64,000 bases of DNA from an uncultured Oscillospiraceae bacterium. GTDB lineage: Bacteria > Bacillota > Clostridia > Oscillospirales > Ruminococcaceae. Position numbers and translations under genes: made by a program. The stretch is taken from positions 1-64,000 of the forward strand of contig CAJFOX010000019.1 in the NCBI GenBank assembly GCA_904397845.1, read 5' to 3'. Shown one piece after another: positions 8,443 through 18,182 of the stretch (positions within the stretch are counted from its first letter, which is position 1; every line of letters begins with the position of its first letter). The notes below the pieces were generated by a model, which searched no databases, was not told where the DNA came from, and saw only the letters and a list, made by a program, of their open reading frames with translations.

Positions 8443-8496
8443 AAAAGGAGATCCGGTTGCCGCTTCTTTTGGGAAGCGGTGCCGGATCCTTTTGTG
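8443..8496 (+). terminator. Intrinsic terminator after SIS gene 2
   Basis: GATCCGGttgCCGCTTC ttttg GGAAGCGGtgCCGGATCC TTTTG. Confidence 0.75.
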
Positions 8497-8517
8497 TGGA
8501 GATAATCAGAAAGGAAT

Positions 8518-9012
8518 ATGCAAATGAGAAGAAAAGATCGGGAAGTGACGAATCTAGAAGATCAGCTGGCAGTACTGGATGAATGCAAGGTATGCCGCAT
8601 TGCTTTACGGGACGAGCAGGGGTTATACATTGTCCCGCTGAATTTTGGCTACCAGTATGAAAATGGATGCCTGACACTGTATTTCCACAGCGCCAAGTCC
8701 GGGCGTAAAATCAATGCGCTGGAAAAAAACAGCGCGGTGGCGTTTGAAATGGATTGCGGACACCGGCTGATGGAGGCGGATGAACCCTGCCGGTACAGCT
8801 ACTCTTTTGCCAGCGTCATTGGAAATGGCACAGCTTCCTTGGTGTGGGACGGAGAAGAAAAAAAACGGGCGCTTTCACTGCTGATGAAACATCAAACAGG
8901 CAGAGATTTTGTTTTTGACAACCGAATGGCGGATGCGGTCACGGTTTTTAAAATTTCTGTTTCCACGTTCAGCGCAAAAAGGCATGCGGAAAAAGAAGCT
9001 TTTGGGAAATGA
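8518..9012 (+). CDS. Pyridoxamine 5'-phosphate oxidase-family (NimA-like flavin-binding) protein
   Basis: ECKVCRIALRDEQGLYIVPLNFGYQYENGCLTLYFHSAKSGRKINAL...VAFEMD; start could also be ATG 8524. Confidence 0.8.
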   Translation: MQMRRKDREVTNLEDQLAVLDECKVCRIALRDEQGLYIVPLNFGYQYENGCLTLYFHSAKSGRKINALEKNSAVAFEMDCGHRLMEADEPCRYSYSFASVIGNGTASLVWDGEEKKRALSLLMKHQTGRDFVFDNRMADAVTVFKISVSTFSAKRHAEKEAFGK

Positions 9013-9424
9013 AGAAGGGAAAAGAAGCATATCGACAGAATTGGTGAAAACGCGGCGGCTTTCAACAGAGCCCGCTGCGTTTTCTATTTTTGCGATGGAC
9101 TTCCAGAAGAGGGAACGGCATGTTTCCAAGGGGAAAAAGACATAAGAAGCCTGCGCTTGTAAAACGATAAAAAAGGCCGCTCATATTTATGATCTCTTTG
9201 ATATCAGCATTGGATCAAAGAAATTGCTTTTTTGCCGGTATACGGGCGGCAAAAAGTAAATTAGATAAAAAGTATCCGGCCACTCAAAAAGGCGGCAGAA
9301 TAAAAGTGGCTGGCGACGGCATGGCCATAGGACATCTTAGATTGACTTTTGAATTGCTTCGTGATATTTTGATAATAAATGAAAAACGGTAAAGGATAAA
9401 AAAGGCATGGAAGGGGAAAAGAGG

Positions 9425-10600
9425 ATGAGATATGACTTTGAAACGTTGATCCCGCGCAAGAATATGGGATCCCGTAAATGGGACGTAATGGCACAGCATA
9501 ATCCGGATGCGGCGGAGGACGTGATTCCGCTGTCAGTGGCCGATATGGAGTTTAAAAACCCGCCAGAGCTGGCAGAAGGGTTAAAGGATTATATCGACCA
9601 CTCTATTTTGGGCTATACGATGCCTAACAATGCGTTTTACGAATCGGTAGTCCGTTGGATGAAAGACCGCCATCAGTGGGAAATTAAACCGGATTGGCTG
9701 GTACAGGCTCCCGGCGTAGTCAATGCGCTGTTCGGCATTGTCAAAACTTTTACCGAACCAGGCGACGGGGTCATTATCATGCAGCCGGTATACTATCCGT
9801 TTTCCATGGCCATCACTCAAAACGGTCGGGAATTGGTCAACAACGCGCTGATTTATGAAGACCATACATACCGGATCGACTTTGACGATTTGGAGAAAAA
9901 AGCGAAGGATCCTAAAAATAAAATGCTGATTCTGTGCAGCCCTCATAATCCCATTGGCCGGGTTTGGACCCGGGAAGAGCTGGAAAAGGTTGGCCGCATC
10001 TGCATTGATAACCATGTATTGGTGGTGTCCGATGAGATCCATTTTGATTTTGTTTTAACAGGGCATAAGCATACGGTATTTGCCAACATTTCTGAGGAGT
10101 TTGCTCAGAACAGCATTATCTGCACCGCGCCGAGCAAAACGTTTAACATTGCAGGGCTGAAAATTTCCAATATTGTGATTCCCAACGACGGCCTGCGCGA
10201 AAAGCTGTTAGAAAAAAACCGGCGGGATTTTGCCTCCAATGCATTGGGCATTCAGGCATGCCGAATTTGTTATGACCGCTGTGGCGCCTGGAAGGATGAA
10301 ATGCTTTGCATGATCGAATACAATTATCAGCAGGTGAAAAAATTTATAGAAGAAAAGCTCCCGCAGATCCAGGTGATTGATCTGCAGGGAACTTATCTGC
10401 TGTGGTTGGACTGCACGGCGCTGGGGTTATCTGACAGGGATCTGGAAAAGCTGACCCTGAGCGCAGATCTCTATTTGGACGAAGGGTATTTGTTTGGCCC
10501 CGGCGGCAGTGGCTTTGAGAGGATTAATCTGGCCTGCCCCACACGGTATTTGATGGCGGCAATGGAACGGTTTCAAAAAGCAGTGGTCGCTTTAAAATAA
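9425..10600 (+). CDS. PLP-dependent aminotransferase, MalY/PatB (C-S lyase) family
   Basis: VIPLSVADMEFKNPPELAEGLKDYIDHSILGYTMPN, PHNPIGRVWTREEL, SDEIHFDFVL, CTAPSKTFNIAGLKISNIVIPN. Confidence 0.9.
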   Translation: MRYDFETLIPRKNMGSRKWDVMAQHNPDAAEDVIPLSVADMEFKNPPELAEGLKDYIDHSILGYTMPNNAFYESVVRWMKDRHQWEIKPDWLVQAPGVVNALFGIVKTFTEPGDGVIIMQPVYYPFSMAITQNGRELVNNALIYEDHTYRIDFDDLEKKAKDPKNKMLILCSPHNPIGRVWTREELEKVGRICIDNHVLVVSDEIHFDFVLTGHKHTVFANISEEFAQNSIICTAPSKTFNIAGLKISNIVIPNDGLREKLLEKNRRDFASNALGIQACRICYDRCGAWKDEMLCMIEYNYQQVKKFIEEKLPQIQVIDLQGTYLLWLDCTALGLSDRDLEKLTLSADLYLDEGYLFGPGGSGFERINLACPTRYLMAAMERFQKAVVALK

Positions 10601-10624
10601 TTTAGACGAAAAGAGGAGAGTATC

Positions 10625-11185
10625 ATGGCAAAAATCAATGTTGGCGAGAAAATGGAGAACTTTGTATTTGACACCCCCTATAAAAGAGGAATGGATCTAA
10701 AGACAATTGTAGGCGGCAAAAAAACCGGCCTGCTGTTCTCTCGTTACTATGGCTGCTCCCTATGCCGTTACGATATGATTCAGCTGAAAGAGCAGTATGA
10801 CAAAATCACCGCCACCGGCGGACAGGTTGTTTTTGTGCTCCAGTCTGATCCGGATCTGCTGGCGCGTAATTTTACCGAGAAGGAATATCCTTTCTGGGTC
10901 ATCGCCGATCCCGAACAGAAAATCTACAAGGCTCTGTCCATTGATCCGGCGGCTTCGATTAAAGACGCCATCGATGAAAAGGCGTTGAAAAAAATCCAGG
11001 CGGCCAAAAAGCTTGGCCTAGAACATGGAGAGTACGAGGGAAACGAAGATCAGTTGCCGGCTGCGTTTGTAATTGAACCGGATCTGACCGTAACTTATGC
11101 CCATTATGCCAAAACCGCCGGCGACATCCCAGATGTGGATGAGTTCGCCAAGTTACTGGAGAAAAATTGCTGTTGCTGCAAATAA
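10625..11185 (+). CDS. Redoxin-domain (AhpC/TSA-like) protein with C-terminal NCCCCK tail
   Basis: GLLFSRYYGCSLCRYDMIQLKEQYDKITATGGQVVFVLQSDPDLL, FWVIADPEQKIYKAL. Confidence 0.75.
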   Translation: MAKINVGEKMENFVFDTPYKRGMDLKTIVGGKKTGLLFSRYYGCSLCRYDMIQLKEQYDKITATGGQVVFVLQSDPDLLARNFTEKEYPFWVIADPEQKIYKALSIDPAASIKDAIDEKALKKIQAAKKLGLEHGEYEGNEDQLPAAFVIEPDLTVTYAHYAKTAGDIPDVDEFAKLLEKNCCCCK

Positions 11186-11200
11186 AAAGGCGAGTCAATC

Positions 11201-11233
11201 AAAAAGCCGGCATCTTAGGATGCCGGCTTTTTG
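11201..11233 (+). terminator. Intrinsic terminator
   Basis: AAAAAGCCGGCATCttaGGATGCCGGCTTTTT. Confidence 0.9.
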
Positions 11234-11408
11234 ATTTGAAAACGAAAAGGAACCAATCAAGCAACTGCTTTTTGAAAGGGAGAAAGGTTTTGTAAAAAAG
11301 ATTTTGCCATTTTGCGCGAATTTGGCGGCCTACAGCGTCATGTTCCTTTCAGTGGTCAGACAAAACGGTCGGGCTGCCTGCATAGGATAATGAGTGGGGG
11401 GTTATGCT

Positions 11409-12179
11409 ATGCAACGATTTATGGTAATCAGGCGGAGAAAATCAGTCTGGTTTTTGCTGGGGGCGGCGCTTTATGTCCTGGTCATCCTGCTGGGGCTTGG
11501 CAATATGGTAGCGTCCTTAGCTTCGGTAACTGACAAAGAGCTCCCAGTTTATTCCGTGCAACGGGATGAACCATTGGTAGCGCTGACCTTTAATTGTGCC
11601 TGGGAGGAAAACGATATCCCGCAGCTACTGGATTTGCTGGAAAAAGAGAAGATCAAAGCGACCTTTTTTCTGGTGGGTCAGTGGATTGAACGGTATCCTG
11701 ACTCGGTACGGCAGATCGCCGCCGCCGGGCACGAGATTGGCAATCACTCTTATTCGCATGTGGATTTTGTGGGAGCGGGGGAGGATGTGATTCGGCAGCA
11801 GATGGAAAAAACCGATGCGCTGATCCAGGAATTGACCGGATCGGCGCCCACATTGGCGAGGGTACCATCTGGTTCTTACGACAGCCGTGTCATTCGTCTG
11901 CTGCGGCAGCAGGGATATGAAGTCATTCAATGGGACGTGGATTCGGTAGACTGGCAGAGGCCTCCGGCTGATGAAATCACCGAAAGAATATTAAATAAAG
12001 TGCAAAATGGAAGCATTGTGTTGTTTCATTCCGGCGCTGCCACCACTTTAGAAGCGTTACCAGACGTTATCGCCGGGCTGAGAGAAAAAGGGTATCGTTT
12101 TACGACTGTGGGGGAGATGTTATTAAAAGGGGAAACGGTAATGGATCACACCGGTCGCCAGATGCCAGCAGAATCATGA
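11409..12179 (+). CDS. Polysaccharide deacetylase-family protein, sporulation PdaB-like
   Basis: NodB-like fold motifs LVALTFNCAWEEND, KATFFLVGQWIERYPDSVRQIAAAGHEIGNHSYSH; N-terminal TM anchor. Confidence 0.85.
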   Translation: MQRFMVIRRRKSVWFLLGAALYVLVILLGLGNMVASLASVTDKELPVYSVQRDEPLVALTFNCAWEENDIPQLLDLLEKEKIKATFFLVGQWIERYPDSVRQIAAAGHEIGNHSYSHVDFVGAGEDVIRQQMEKTDALIQELTGSAPTLARVPSGSYDSRVIRLLRQQGYEVIQWDVDSVDWQRPPADEITERILNKVQNGSIVLFHSGAATTLEALPDVIAGLREKGYRFTTVGEMLLKGETVMDHTGRQMPAES

Positions 12180-12227
12180 GAGTGTCAGATATCGTCCATA
12201 TAGAAAAACAGGGGTGCTCCACCAACA

Positions 12228-12262
12228 CAAAGCAGGGCGGGATATTCCGCCCTGCTTTGTTT
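12228..12262 (+). terminator. Intrinsic terminator, convergent with the M3 peptidase gene
   Basis: CAAAGCAGGGCGG atattc CCGCCCTGCTTTG. Confidence 0.8.
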
Positions 12263-12352
12263 GGCGAAGAGAACCTCCCGATTGCCTTTAAAAACAGGAA
12301 AGACCTTAAAAAGCGCGGCCATAAGGCGTAACAGTAAAAAGAATCCATTCGA

Positions 12353-14047
12353 TTACTTTTTCAACTGGTGGGCCAGGCACCATTCTTTGGAAACTTCCGC
12401 CGCTTCTTTCACACAGCCATCTTCAAAGGGGGATTTCAGTCCCGCCGCCTTGACTACGTCAACAAAGGTACCGGTTCCAGCCTGGTTGACCAATGCAAGA
12501 TACCGTTTCCAGGCATCCTGGGGATCCTTCAGATATAACGCCCAGAACTGCAGCGCCACCGTTTGCGCCAAGCAATAGTCGATATAGTAAAAGGGATTGA
12601 GATAGATGTGCATTTGCCGCTGCCATCCGGCTCCCCGTCCATAAAAAGGAAGGTCTCCAAACGTTAGATAAGGCCGGTATTTTTGCTCCAGTATCATCCA
12701 CGCTTCATTGCGCTGTTGGGGTGTCATCTCCGGATTGCCGTATACAATATGTTGGAATTCATCAACCATACAACCATAGGGCAAGAAAAATACTGCGCTT
12801 TCCGCGTGGAAAAGCTGGTATTTGTCGGTCTGATCCGCGAAGAACAGATGATGGTAGTCGGAGGTGAGAAATTCCATGCTCATGGAATGGACTTCGCAGG
12901 CTTCCAGCGTATTATCAGCATATTCCGGCAATAAGTTTTGCTTGGCCGCCTGATAGGCAGCAAACGCATGGCCTGCTTCGTGGGTCAGCACATCTACATC
13001 CCCGGCAGTGCCGTTGAAGTTGGAAAAGATGAACGGGCTTTTCTGGCTGGGAATATAGGTGCAGTATCCGCCAGGCGCTTTTCCCTCTTTGGCAAGTACA
13101 TCAAAAAGTTCGTTACGGAACATAAAATCAATAAATTCTGCGGTCTCCGGCGAGAGGGCGCGGTACATCTGCCGGCCGGCGGTCAAAATTTCATCGGCGG
13201 AACCGAAGGGGACAGGATTGCCGTCCGGGAAAAGGAAAGTGTCGTCAAAATACTGCATGGAATCGGCTCCGATGCGTTTTTGCTGCACTTTTTTTAATTC
13301 TGATACCGCTGGAACCATCTCTTCGACAATTTTTTTACGGTATGCTTCTACCTCTGATATGCCGTAACCGTTCCGTTTCATGCGAATATATCCCAGGGGG
13401 ATAAAATTTTCATATCCCATACGATGGGCCTGCTCAGTGCGATTTTTTACCAGCCTATCGTAAATTTCGTCGAATTTTTCACGGTTTTCATCGAAAAAAC
13501 GCCCCTCCGCCTCAAAAGCAGATTTGCGTACCGCGCGATCCAGATCCTGCTTATAAGGGGCCAGCTGGGCCACAGTCAGGGTCTTACCTGCAAAAGGGAT
13601 CTGCGCGGAGGCATACAACTGCTGATATTCCGTCTGCAGCCTGTTTTCCTCCTGCATCAACGAGAGGATGGATGGGTCGGCTGATTTTACATCGATTTCC
13701 ATTTTATCGAACAACAGCTTCCCCAGTTCTTTTTCCAATTCCGGCCGATGCGGGCAGGAAAGCATCGCGCGGTAAATGTCCAGCTGCCTATCTGTGAAAA
13801 GGGGGAGGTTTTCATCCCAGAAAGCATTTTCCTTTTCATAAAATGGATCTCGAGTATCTACCGTATGGCGGATATAGCAGATGGCAGAGAGGCTCCCGAT
13901 CCGCTCTGTGATTTTTTCAAACGACAGGAAGGCATTTTTTGCTTCCTCCGCTGTTGTGGCGCTGGTAATGGAGCGGGAAAGCGCATCCAGCTGCGCCATA
14001 GCCGCCTGAAGATCCGGACGCTCGTAAGGAAATTCGGCAAATTTCAT
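12353..14047 (-). CDS. M3-family oligoendopeptidase
   Basis: DVDVLTHEAGHAFAAYQ (HExxH), family-typical C-terminus YCLAQTVALQFWAL; start at MKFAEFPYERPD. Confidence 0.92.
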   Translation of the reverse strand: MKFAEFPYERPDLQAAMAQLDALSRSITSATTAEEAKNAFLSFEKITERIGSLSAICYIRHTVDTRDPFYEKENAFWDENLPLFTDRQLDIYRAMLSCPHRPELEKELGKLLFDKMEIDVKSADPSILSLMQEENRLQTEYQQLYASAQIPFAGKTLTVAQLAPYKQDLDRAVRKSAFEAEGRFFDENREKFDEIYDRLVKNRTEQAHRMGYENFIPLGYIRMKRNGYGISEVEAYRKKIVEEMVPAVSELKKVQQKRIGADSMQYFDDTFLFPDGNPVPFGSADEILTAGRQMYRALSPETAEFIDFMFRNELFDVLAKEGKAPGGYCTYIPSQKSPFIFSNFNGTAGDVDVLTHEAGHAFAAYQAAKQNLLPEYADNTLEACEVHSMSMEFLTSDYHHLFFADQTDKYQLFHAESAVFFLPYGCMVDEFQHIVYGNPEMTPQQRNEAWMILEQKYRPYLTFGDLPFYGRGAGWQRQMHIYLNPFYYIDYCLAQTVALQFWALYLKDPQDAWKRYLALVNQAGTGTFVDVVKAAGLKSPFEDGCVKEAAEVSKEWCLAHQLKK

Positions 14048-14314
14048 ATGATCCCTCTTTCCAGAATTTGATGATTTTAGTATAGCATGTCCCAAAAGCA
14101 GAAGAAAGGGGATTGTTGTTTTTTACGATTTTTCTTTTGGCAATGGCGGCTATTTCGGGATGTATACCAAATTTTAAAACTTCTCATGTATTAAAGGGGA
14201 TTTTTACTTGCATTTTACATCCTTTTGGAGCAAAATGAAAAAATAACGCCGCCGCTCGAACCCTTTTTTGTGGGTCGAGCGGGCCATGCCTGCGAAAAAG
14301 GAAGGAGCTCGCAA

Positions 14315-15640
14315 ATGTTTTCCAGAAAACAGCTGGCTAAATTGATTCTGCCTTTGGTGGTAGAGCAATTTTTAGCCATGACAATTGGCATCGCGGATAC
14401 GCTGATGGTAGCGAACTGTGGAGAGGCGGCGGTGTCCGGCATCTCTCTGGTTGATTCCATTAATATTCTGCTGATCAATATTTTTTCCGCCTTGGCTACC
14501 GGGGGCGCCATTGTCTGCTCTCAATACATCGGGAAAGAACAGCCGGAAAACGCGCGGAAAGCCGCCAAACAGCTGGTGCTGATCACGGCGGTTCTGTCTG
14601 TGGCGATTATGGTGGCTTGTCTGTTGTCCCAGCGGGGGCTGCTGAGGGTTTTGTTTGGATCGATTGAAGATGCCGTTATGGAAAACGCGGTGACTTATTT
14701 GTTCCTGTCTGCCCTTTCCTATCCGTTCATCGCCGTCTATAATGCGGGCGCGGCGCTTTTTCGCAGCATGGGCAATTCCAAAATCTCCATGTACGCGTCG
14801 TTGATGATGAATATTGTCAACGTTGGCGGAAACGCCCTGCTGATTTTTGGGTTTCAGATGGGAGTGGCCGGCGCCGGATTGGCTTCCCTGGTATCCAGAA
14901 TGCTGGCGGCGGTATTCGTACTTTACCTGCTGCGAAACCAAAAGAACTTGATCTATATTGAACATTGGATGCACTGGAAGCCCAATTTTGATATGGTGAA
15001 AAACATTCTCCGCATTGGAATTCCCACCGGGTTGGAAAATGGCATGTTCCAGATCGGCAAGATCCTGGTGGCCAGCCTGATTGCCACTTTTGGTACGGCA
15101 AGCATCACGGCGAATGCAGTGGCCAATAATGCAAGTTCTCTGGTTTTTGTTCCAGCGCAGGCAATCGGACTGGGGATGATCACGGTGGTAGGGCAATGCG
15201 TTGGTGCAGGCGACTTTAAACAGGCGAAAAGCTATATGCTTAAGCTTACCGGTGTTGCTTATCTGTTTATGGTTGCCCTGAACGTTTTGATGTATTTCTG
15301 TATCGACCCCATGCTGGCGTTGTATCAGCTTTCAGATGAAACGGCGGCAATTACCCGGGAAATTATGATCTGGCATTGTGTTGCGGCTGCTATCCTGTGG
15401 CCGGCAGCATTTACCCTTCCCAACGGGCTCAGAGCAGCGGGTGATGTGAAATTTACCATGGCGGTTTCGGTGTTTTCCATGTGGGCTTTCCGCATTGGAT
15501 TCAGTTTTCTGATCGGAAAATATATGGGAGTCGGCGTATTGGGCGTATGGATCGCTATGTTTATCGACTGGATTTTTCGGATTATCCTTTTTGCCTGGCG
15601 GGTAGTGAGCGGAAAGTGGAAAAACCGACAGCTGGTATAA
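14315..15640 (+). CDS. MATE-family efflux transporter
   Basis: Twelve-TM protein; QFLAMTIGIADTLMVANCGEAAVSGISLVDSINILLINIFSALATGGAIVCSQYIG. Confidence 0.92.
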   Translation: MFSRKQLAKLILPLVVEQFLAMTIGIADTLMVANCGEAAVSGISLVDSINILLINIFSALATGGAIVCSQYIGKEQPENARKAAKQLVLITAVLSVAIMVACLLSQRGLLRVLFGSIEDAVMENAVTYLFLSALSYPFIAVYNAGAALFRSMGNSKISMYASLMMNIVNVGGNALLIFGFQMGVAGAGLASLVSRMLAAVFVLYLLRNQKNLIYIEHWMHWKPNFDMVKNILRIGIPTGLENGMFQIGKILVASLIATFGTASITANAVANNASSLVFVPAQAIGLGMITVVGQCVGAGDFKQAKSYMLKLTGVAYLFMVALNVLMYFCIDPMLALYQLSDETAAITREIMIWHCVAAAILWPAAFTLPNGLRAAGDVKFTMAVSVFSMWAFRIGFSFLIGKYMGVGVLGVWIAMFIDWIFRIILFAWRVVSGKWKNRQLV

Positions 15641-15729
15641 AAGTGCCGGCTGCTGCGCAGATCAAAGCAAGCTTGCTTAGAAAATGGGCCGCTGTGCCCA
15701 TGGGTAAATGGACAAGCACTGTAGAATTC

Positions 15730-15762
15730 AAAAAGCCTGCCGAAAACCGGCAGGCTTTTGTA
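15730..15762 (+). terminator. Intrinsic terminator (bidirectional-type)
   Basis: AAAAAGCCTGCCGaaaaCCGGCAGGCTTTT. Confidence 0.85.
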
Positions 15763-15779
15763 TTTGTTTATGTTTCAGG

Positions 15780-16208
15780 TTACGATAATTTTTTGTGATA
15801 ATAGAGCTTACAGCCTCCAACGATCAGGGCGATACAATAGGTCGAGGCTAACAAGGTGAAAAACACTGTCCGGTTAAAGTAAGACGATACCAGGGTAGCC
15901 AGTGCCACTGCCGCCTGGATAATCAGAATACCCGAAACTGCGCAGCGACTTTGAATATACTGATTCCGTTCGTCCGTTTCCGCGATATACATTTTTCGGA
16001 GTTTCTCACTATTGCGAAGTGCCCGAGCAGACTGAACGACAAAAAATAACGCAACGGCGGCAATGCCAGTGGCAAACCCCAGCGTAAAGCCGGAAGAAAG
16101 CGTTTCCCCAACGCAAAAATGCAAGACGATGGCAAGCAGGGGAATCAAACAGCAGTATACAGAACCAAAGACAATTCGCTTTTTCAGTTTGTTTCTAAAC
16201 GTTTCCAT
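15780..16208 (-). CDS. Four-TM membrane protein of unknown function, co-transcribed with the HTH regulator
   Basis: Hydrophobic segments and RKMYIAETDERNQYIQSR loop; overlaps the XRE gene end. Confidence 0.7.
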   Translation of the reverse strand: METFRNKLKKRIVFGSVYCCLIPLLAIVLHFCVGETLSSGFTLGFATGIAAVALFFVVQSARALRNSEKLRKMYIAETDERNQYIQSRCAVSGILIIQAAVALATLVSSYFNRTVFFTLLASTYCIALIVGGCKLYYHKKLS

Positions 16209-16413
16209 TTATATCCTCCACTTCTGAAAAATCAAAAACTTCCTCAATGGTCAATCCAAAATACTTTGCGATTTTATAGGCCAGGATCAGGGACGCGGTA
16301 TATTTTTCCACCTCCAGGGAAGTAATCGTCTGCCGGGTGACTCCTACAGCGTTGGCGAGCTCTTCCTGCGAGATCCGGCGTTGTTTTCGAAGCTGCGCAA
16401 TCTTCGATTTCAA
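16195..16413 (-). CDS. XRE-family helix-turn-helix regulator
   Basis: LKSKIAQLRKQRRISQEELANAVGVTRQTITSLEVEKYTASLILAYKIAKYFGLTIEEVFDF; TTG start 16413 with AGGAGG upstream. Confidence 0.88.
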   Translation of the reverse strand: MKSKIAQLRKQRRISQEELANAVGVTRQTITSLEVEKYTASLILAYKIAKYFGLTIEEVFDFSEVEDINGNV

Positions 16414-16435
16414 AAGAACGCCTCCTTTTTGCAAT

Positions 16436-16493
16436 GTTAACTTTGCAATTTTAGTATAGTACACTTTGCATATTGTGTCAAGTACACTTTGCA
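16436..16493 (-). promoter_or_regulatory. Promoter with three phased direct repeats upstream of the XRE gene
   Basis: Minus strand TTGACA (16481-16476), 17 nt, TATACT (16458-16453); plus-strand repeats GTTAACTTTGCA, GTACACTTTGCA, GTACACTTTGCA at 16436, 16459, 16482. Confidence 0.8.
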
Positions 16494-16604
16494 ATTTTAT
16501 ACTTTTTTACCCTCAATGAAAAAATATACTTTTTTCAGAAAGGCCTGTACGAAACAGATCGATTTTGCTATACTAAAAGCAAAGCGATCAAGGAGGTCAA
16601 TGTG

Positions 16605-18050
16605 ATGAATTTAACACAGGAGCAAAAGGAAAAACTGAACGCGCAGCTGGATCAATGGATTGAAGACCATCGCGAGGAATACATTAAAGATGTGTCCGAT
16701 CTTTGCCGGATCCGCAGCGTATCGGAAGAGGCGGCAGGGGATAAACCTTTTGGCGAGGCCTGCCATGAAATGCTGATGGCGTCCTTCCGGCTGGCAGAAT
16801 CCTACGGCTTTCGTACCAAAAACTACGATAATTATTGTGGCAGCGCCATTTATGGCGATAACCCCAATGGCGATTCCATCGGGATTATTGCTCATATGGA
16901 CATCGTACCGGAGGGCAACGGTTGGACGCATGATCCTTTTGACCCGTATCTGTCGGAAGATGGAAAATACCTGTTCGGCCGTGGTACCGCCGATGACAAG
17001 GCGCCGGCGATGGTTGGCCTGTATGCCATGCGGTTTTTAAAAGAGCATGGCATTAAACTGAAAAACGATGTGATGCTGGTATTCGGCCTGAACGAGGAAA
17101 AAGGGAGCGCCGATATGCCGGAATTTTTAAAACGGGAAAAAGCGCCGAAATGGTCTTTGGTTCCTGATTCCAAATTTCCCGTTGGATACGCGGAAATTGG
17201 TTTCATCCGGGCAAAGTTTGCGATCCCGGGCGTAGGAGATGAACTGGTGGATATTCACGGCGGAGAAGCGACCAATTCCGTTCCGGACAGGGCGTATGCG
17301 GTGGTTTCCGGCTGCACGGTTGAGCAGGTTCGGGAAAAACTGGGTGGTATGGATCGGATTACGGTTGAAGAGGATCCTAAGGGCGTTCGCTTTTTGGCCA
17401 CCGGCAACTCTCAGCATGCATCTCGTCCTGCCGGCGCAGTGAACGCCAATCATGTACTGGCACAGGCCCTTTTAAAAGCGCAGGTTCTCCATGGCAAGAC
17501 CAGGGAGGCAATGGAGCTGTTTGAAAAGCTGACCAGCCATTATTATGGCGAGGATCTCGGTATTTCCTGTGAAGACGAGATTTCCGGAAAGCTGACATGC
17601 GTTTTCACGTGGGTACGTAAAGAGGAAGGCAAGCTGATTTTAGAGCCTGATATCCGTTATCCGGTCACAGCGGATCAAAAGTTTTTGATGGCTGCGTTGC
17701 CGGAAAACGCCAAAAAAATGGGCCTGGAAATTCTGGATTTGAGCAACAACCCGGCGTTTAGCTTTCCGCTGGATCATCCGGTGGTGGAGAAACTCATTGA
17801 AGTGCCTCGTGAGGTATTGGGAATGCCGGATATTCCTCCGATCGTTTTGGCTGGCGGCACCTATGCCAGAAGCCTGCCTAATGCGGTGTCCTTCGGGGTA
17901 ACAGTTCCGGATCGCGTGCGCCTGTTCGGGTTTGAAAAGGGCGGCGCTCATCAGGCCGACGAATATGGCGATATCCCCAACCTGATGCGGAGTATCAAAG
18001 TGTATGTCCGTACCTTGATTGAGATCGACGATATTGTGGCGGCGCTGTAA
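16605..18050 (+). CDS. Sapep/PepV-like M20 dipeptidase
   Basis: IIAHMDIVPEGNGWTHDPFDPYLSEDGKYLFGRGTADDKAPAMVGLYAM; GLNEEKGSADMPEFLK; GGTYARSLPNAVSFG. Confidence 0.93.
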   Translation: MNLTQEQKEKLNAQLDQWIEDHREEYIKDVSDLCRIRSVSEEAAGDKPFGEACHEMLMASFRLAESYGFRTKNYDNYCGSAIYGDNPNGDSIGIIAHMDIVPEGNGWTHDPFDPYLSEDGKYLFGRGTADDKAPAMVGLYAMRFLKEHGIKLKNDVMLVFGLNEEKGSADMPEFLKREKAPKWSLVPDSKFPVGYAEIGFIRAKFAIPGVGDELVDIHGGEATNSVPDRAYAVVSGCTVEQVREKLGGMDRITVEEDPKGVRFLATGNSQHASRPAGAVNANHVLAQALLKAQVLHGKTREAMELFEKLTSHYYGEDLGISCEDEISGKLTCVFTWVRKEEGKLILEPDIRYPVTADQKFLMAALPENAKKMGLEILDLSNNPAFSFPLDHPVVEKLIEVPREVLGMPDIPPIVLAGGTYARSLPNAVSFGVTVPDRVRLFGFEKGGAHQADEYGDIPNLMRSIKVYVRTLIEIDDIVAAL

Positions 18051-18062
18051 GAGGTCTTTTTG

Positions 18063-18098
18063 GAAATGCCCCATATCCATTGGATACGGGGCATTTTG
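18063..18098 (+). terminator. Intrinsic terminator
   Basis: AAATGCCCCATATCCATTGGATACGGGGCATTTT. Confidence 0.8.
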
Positions 18099-18182
18099 TA
18101 CGAATTTTTCTGAAGAGGACAAAGCATCTTAAGGCTCCGGTTCTGTAAAAAGGATCAGATAAAAAATATGAGGGGTGTTTCT

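Noticed and set aside
9189-9392. 67-aa ORF upstream of the MalY/PatB gene
   Set aside because: Begins inside a hairpin (TCTTTGAT...ATCAAAGA, 9195-9221), no RBS, no protein-like conservation pattern.
14254-14281. GCTCGAACCC...GGGTCGAGC hairpin before the MATE gene, considered as a riboswitch
   Set aside because: One imperfect hairpin without recognisable riboswitch core motifs.
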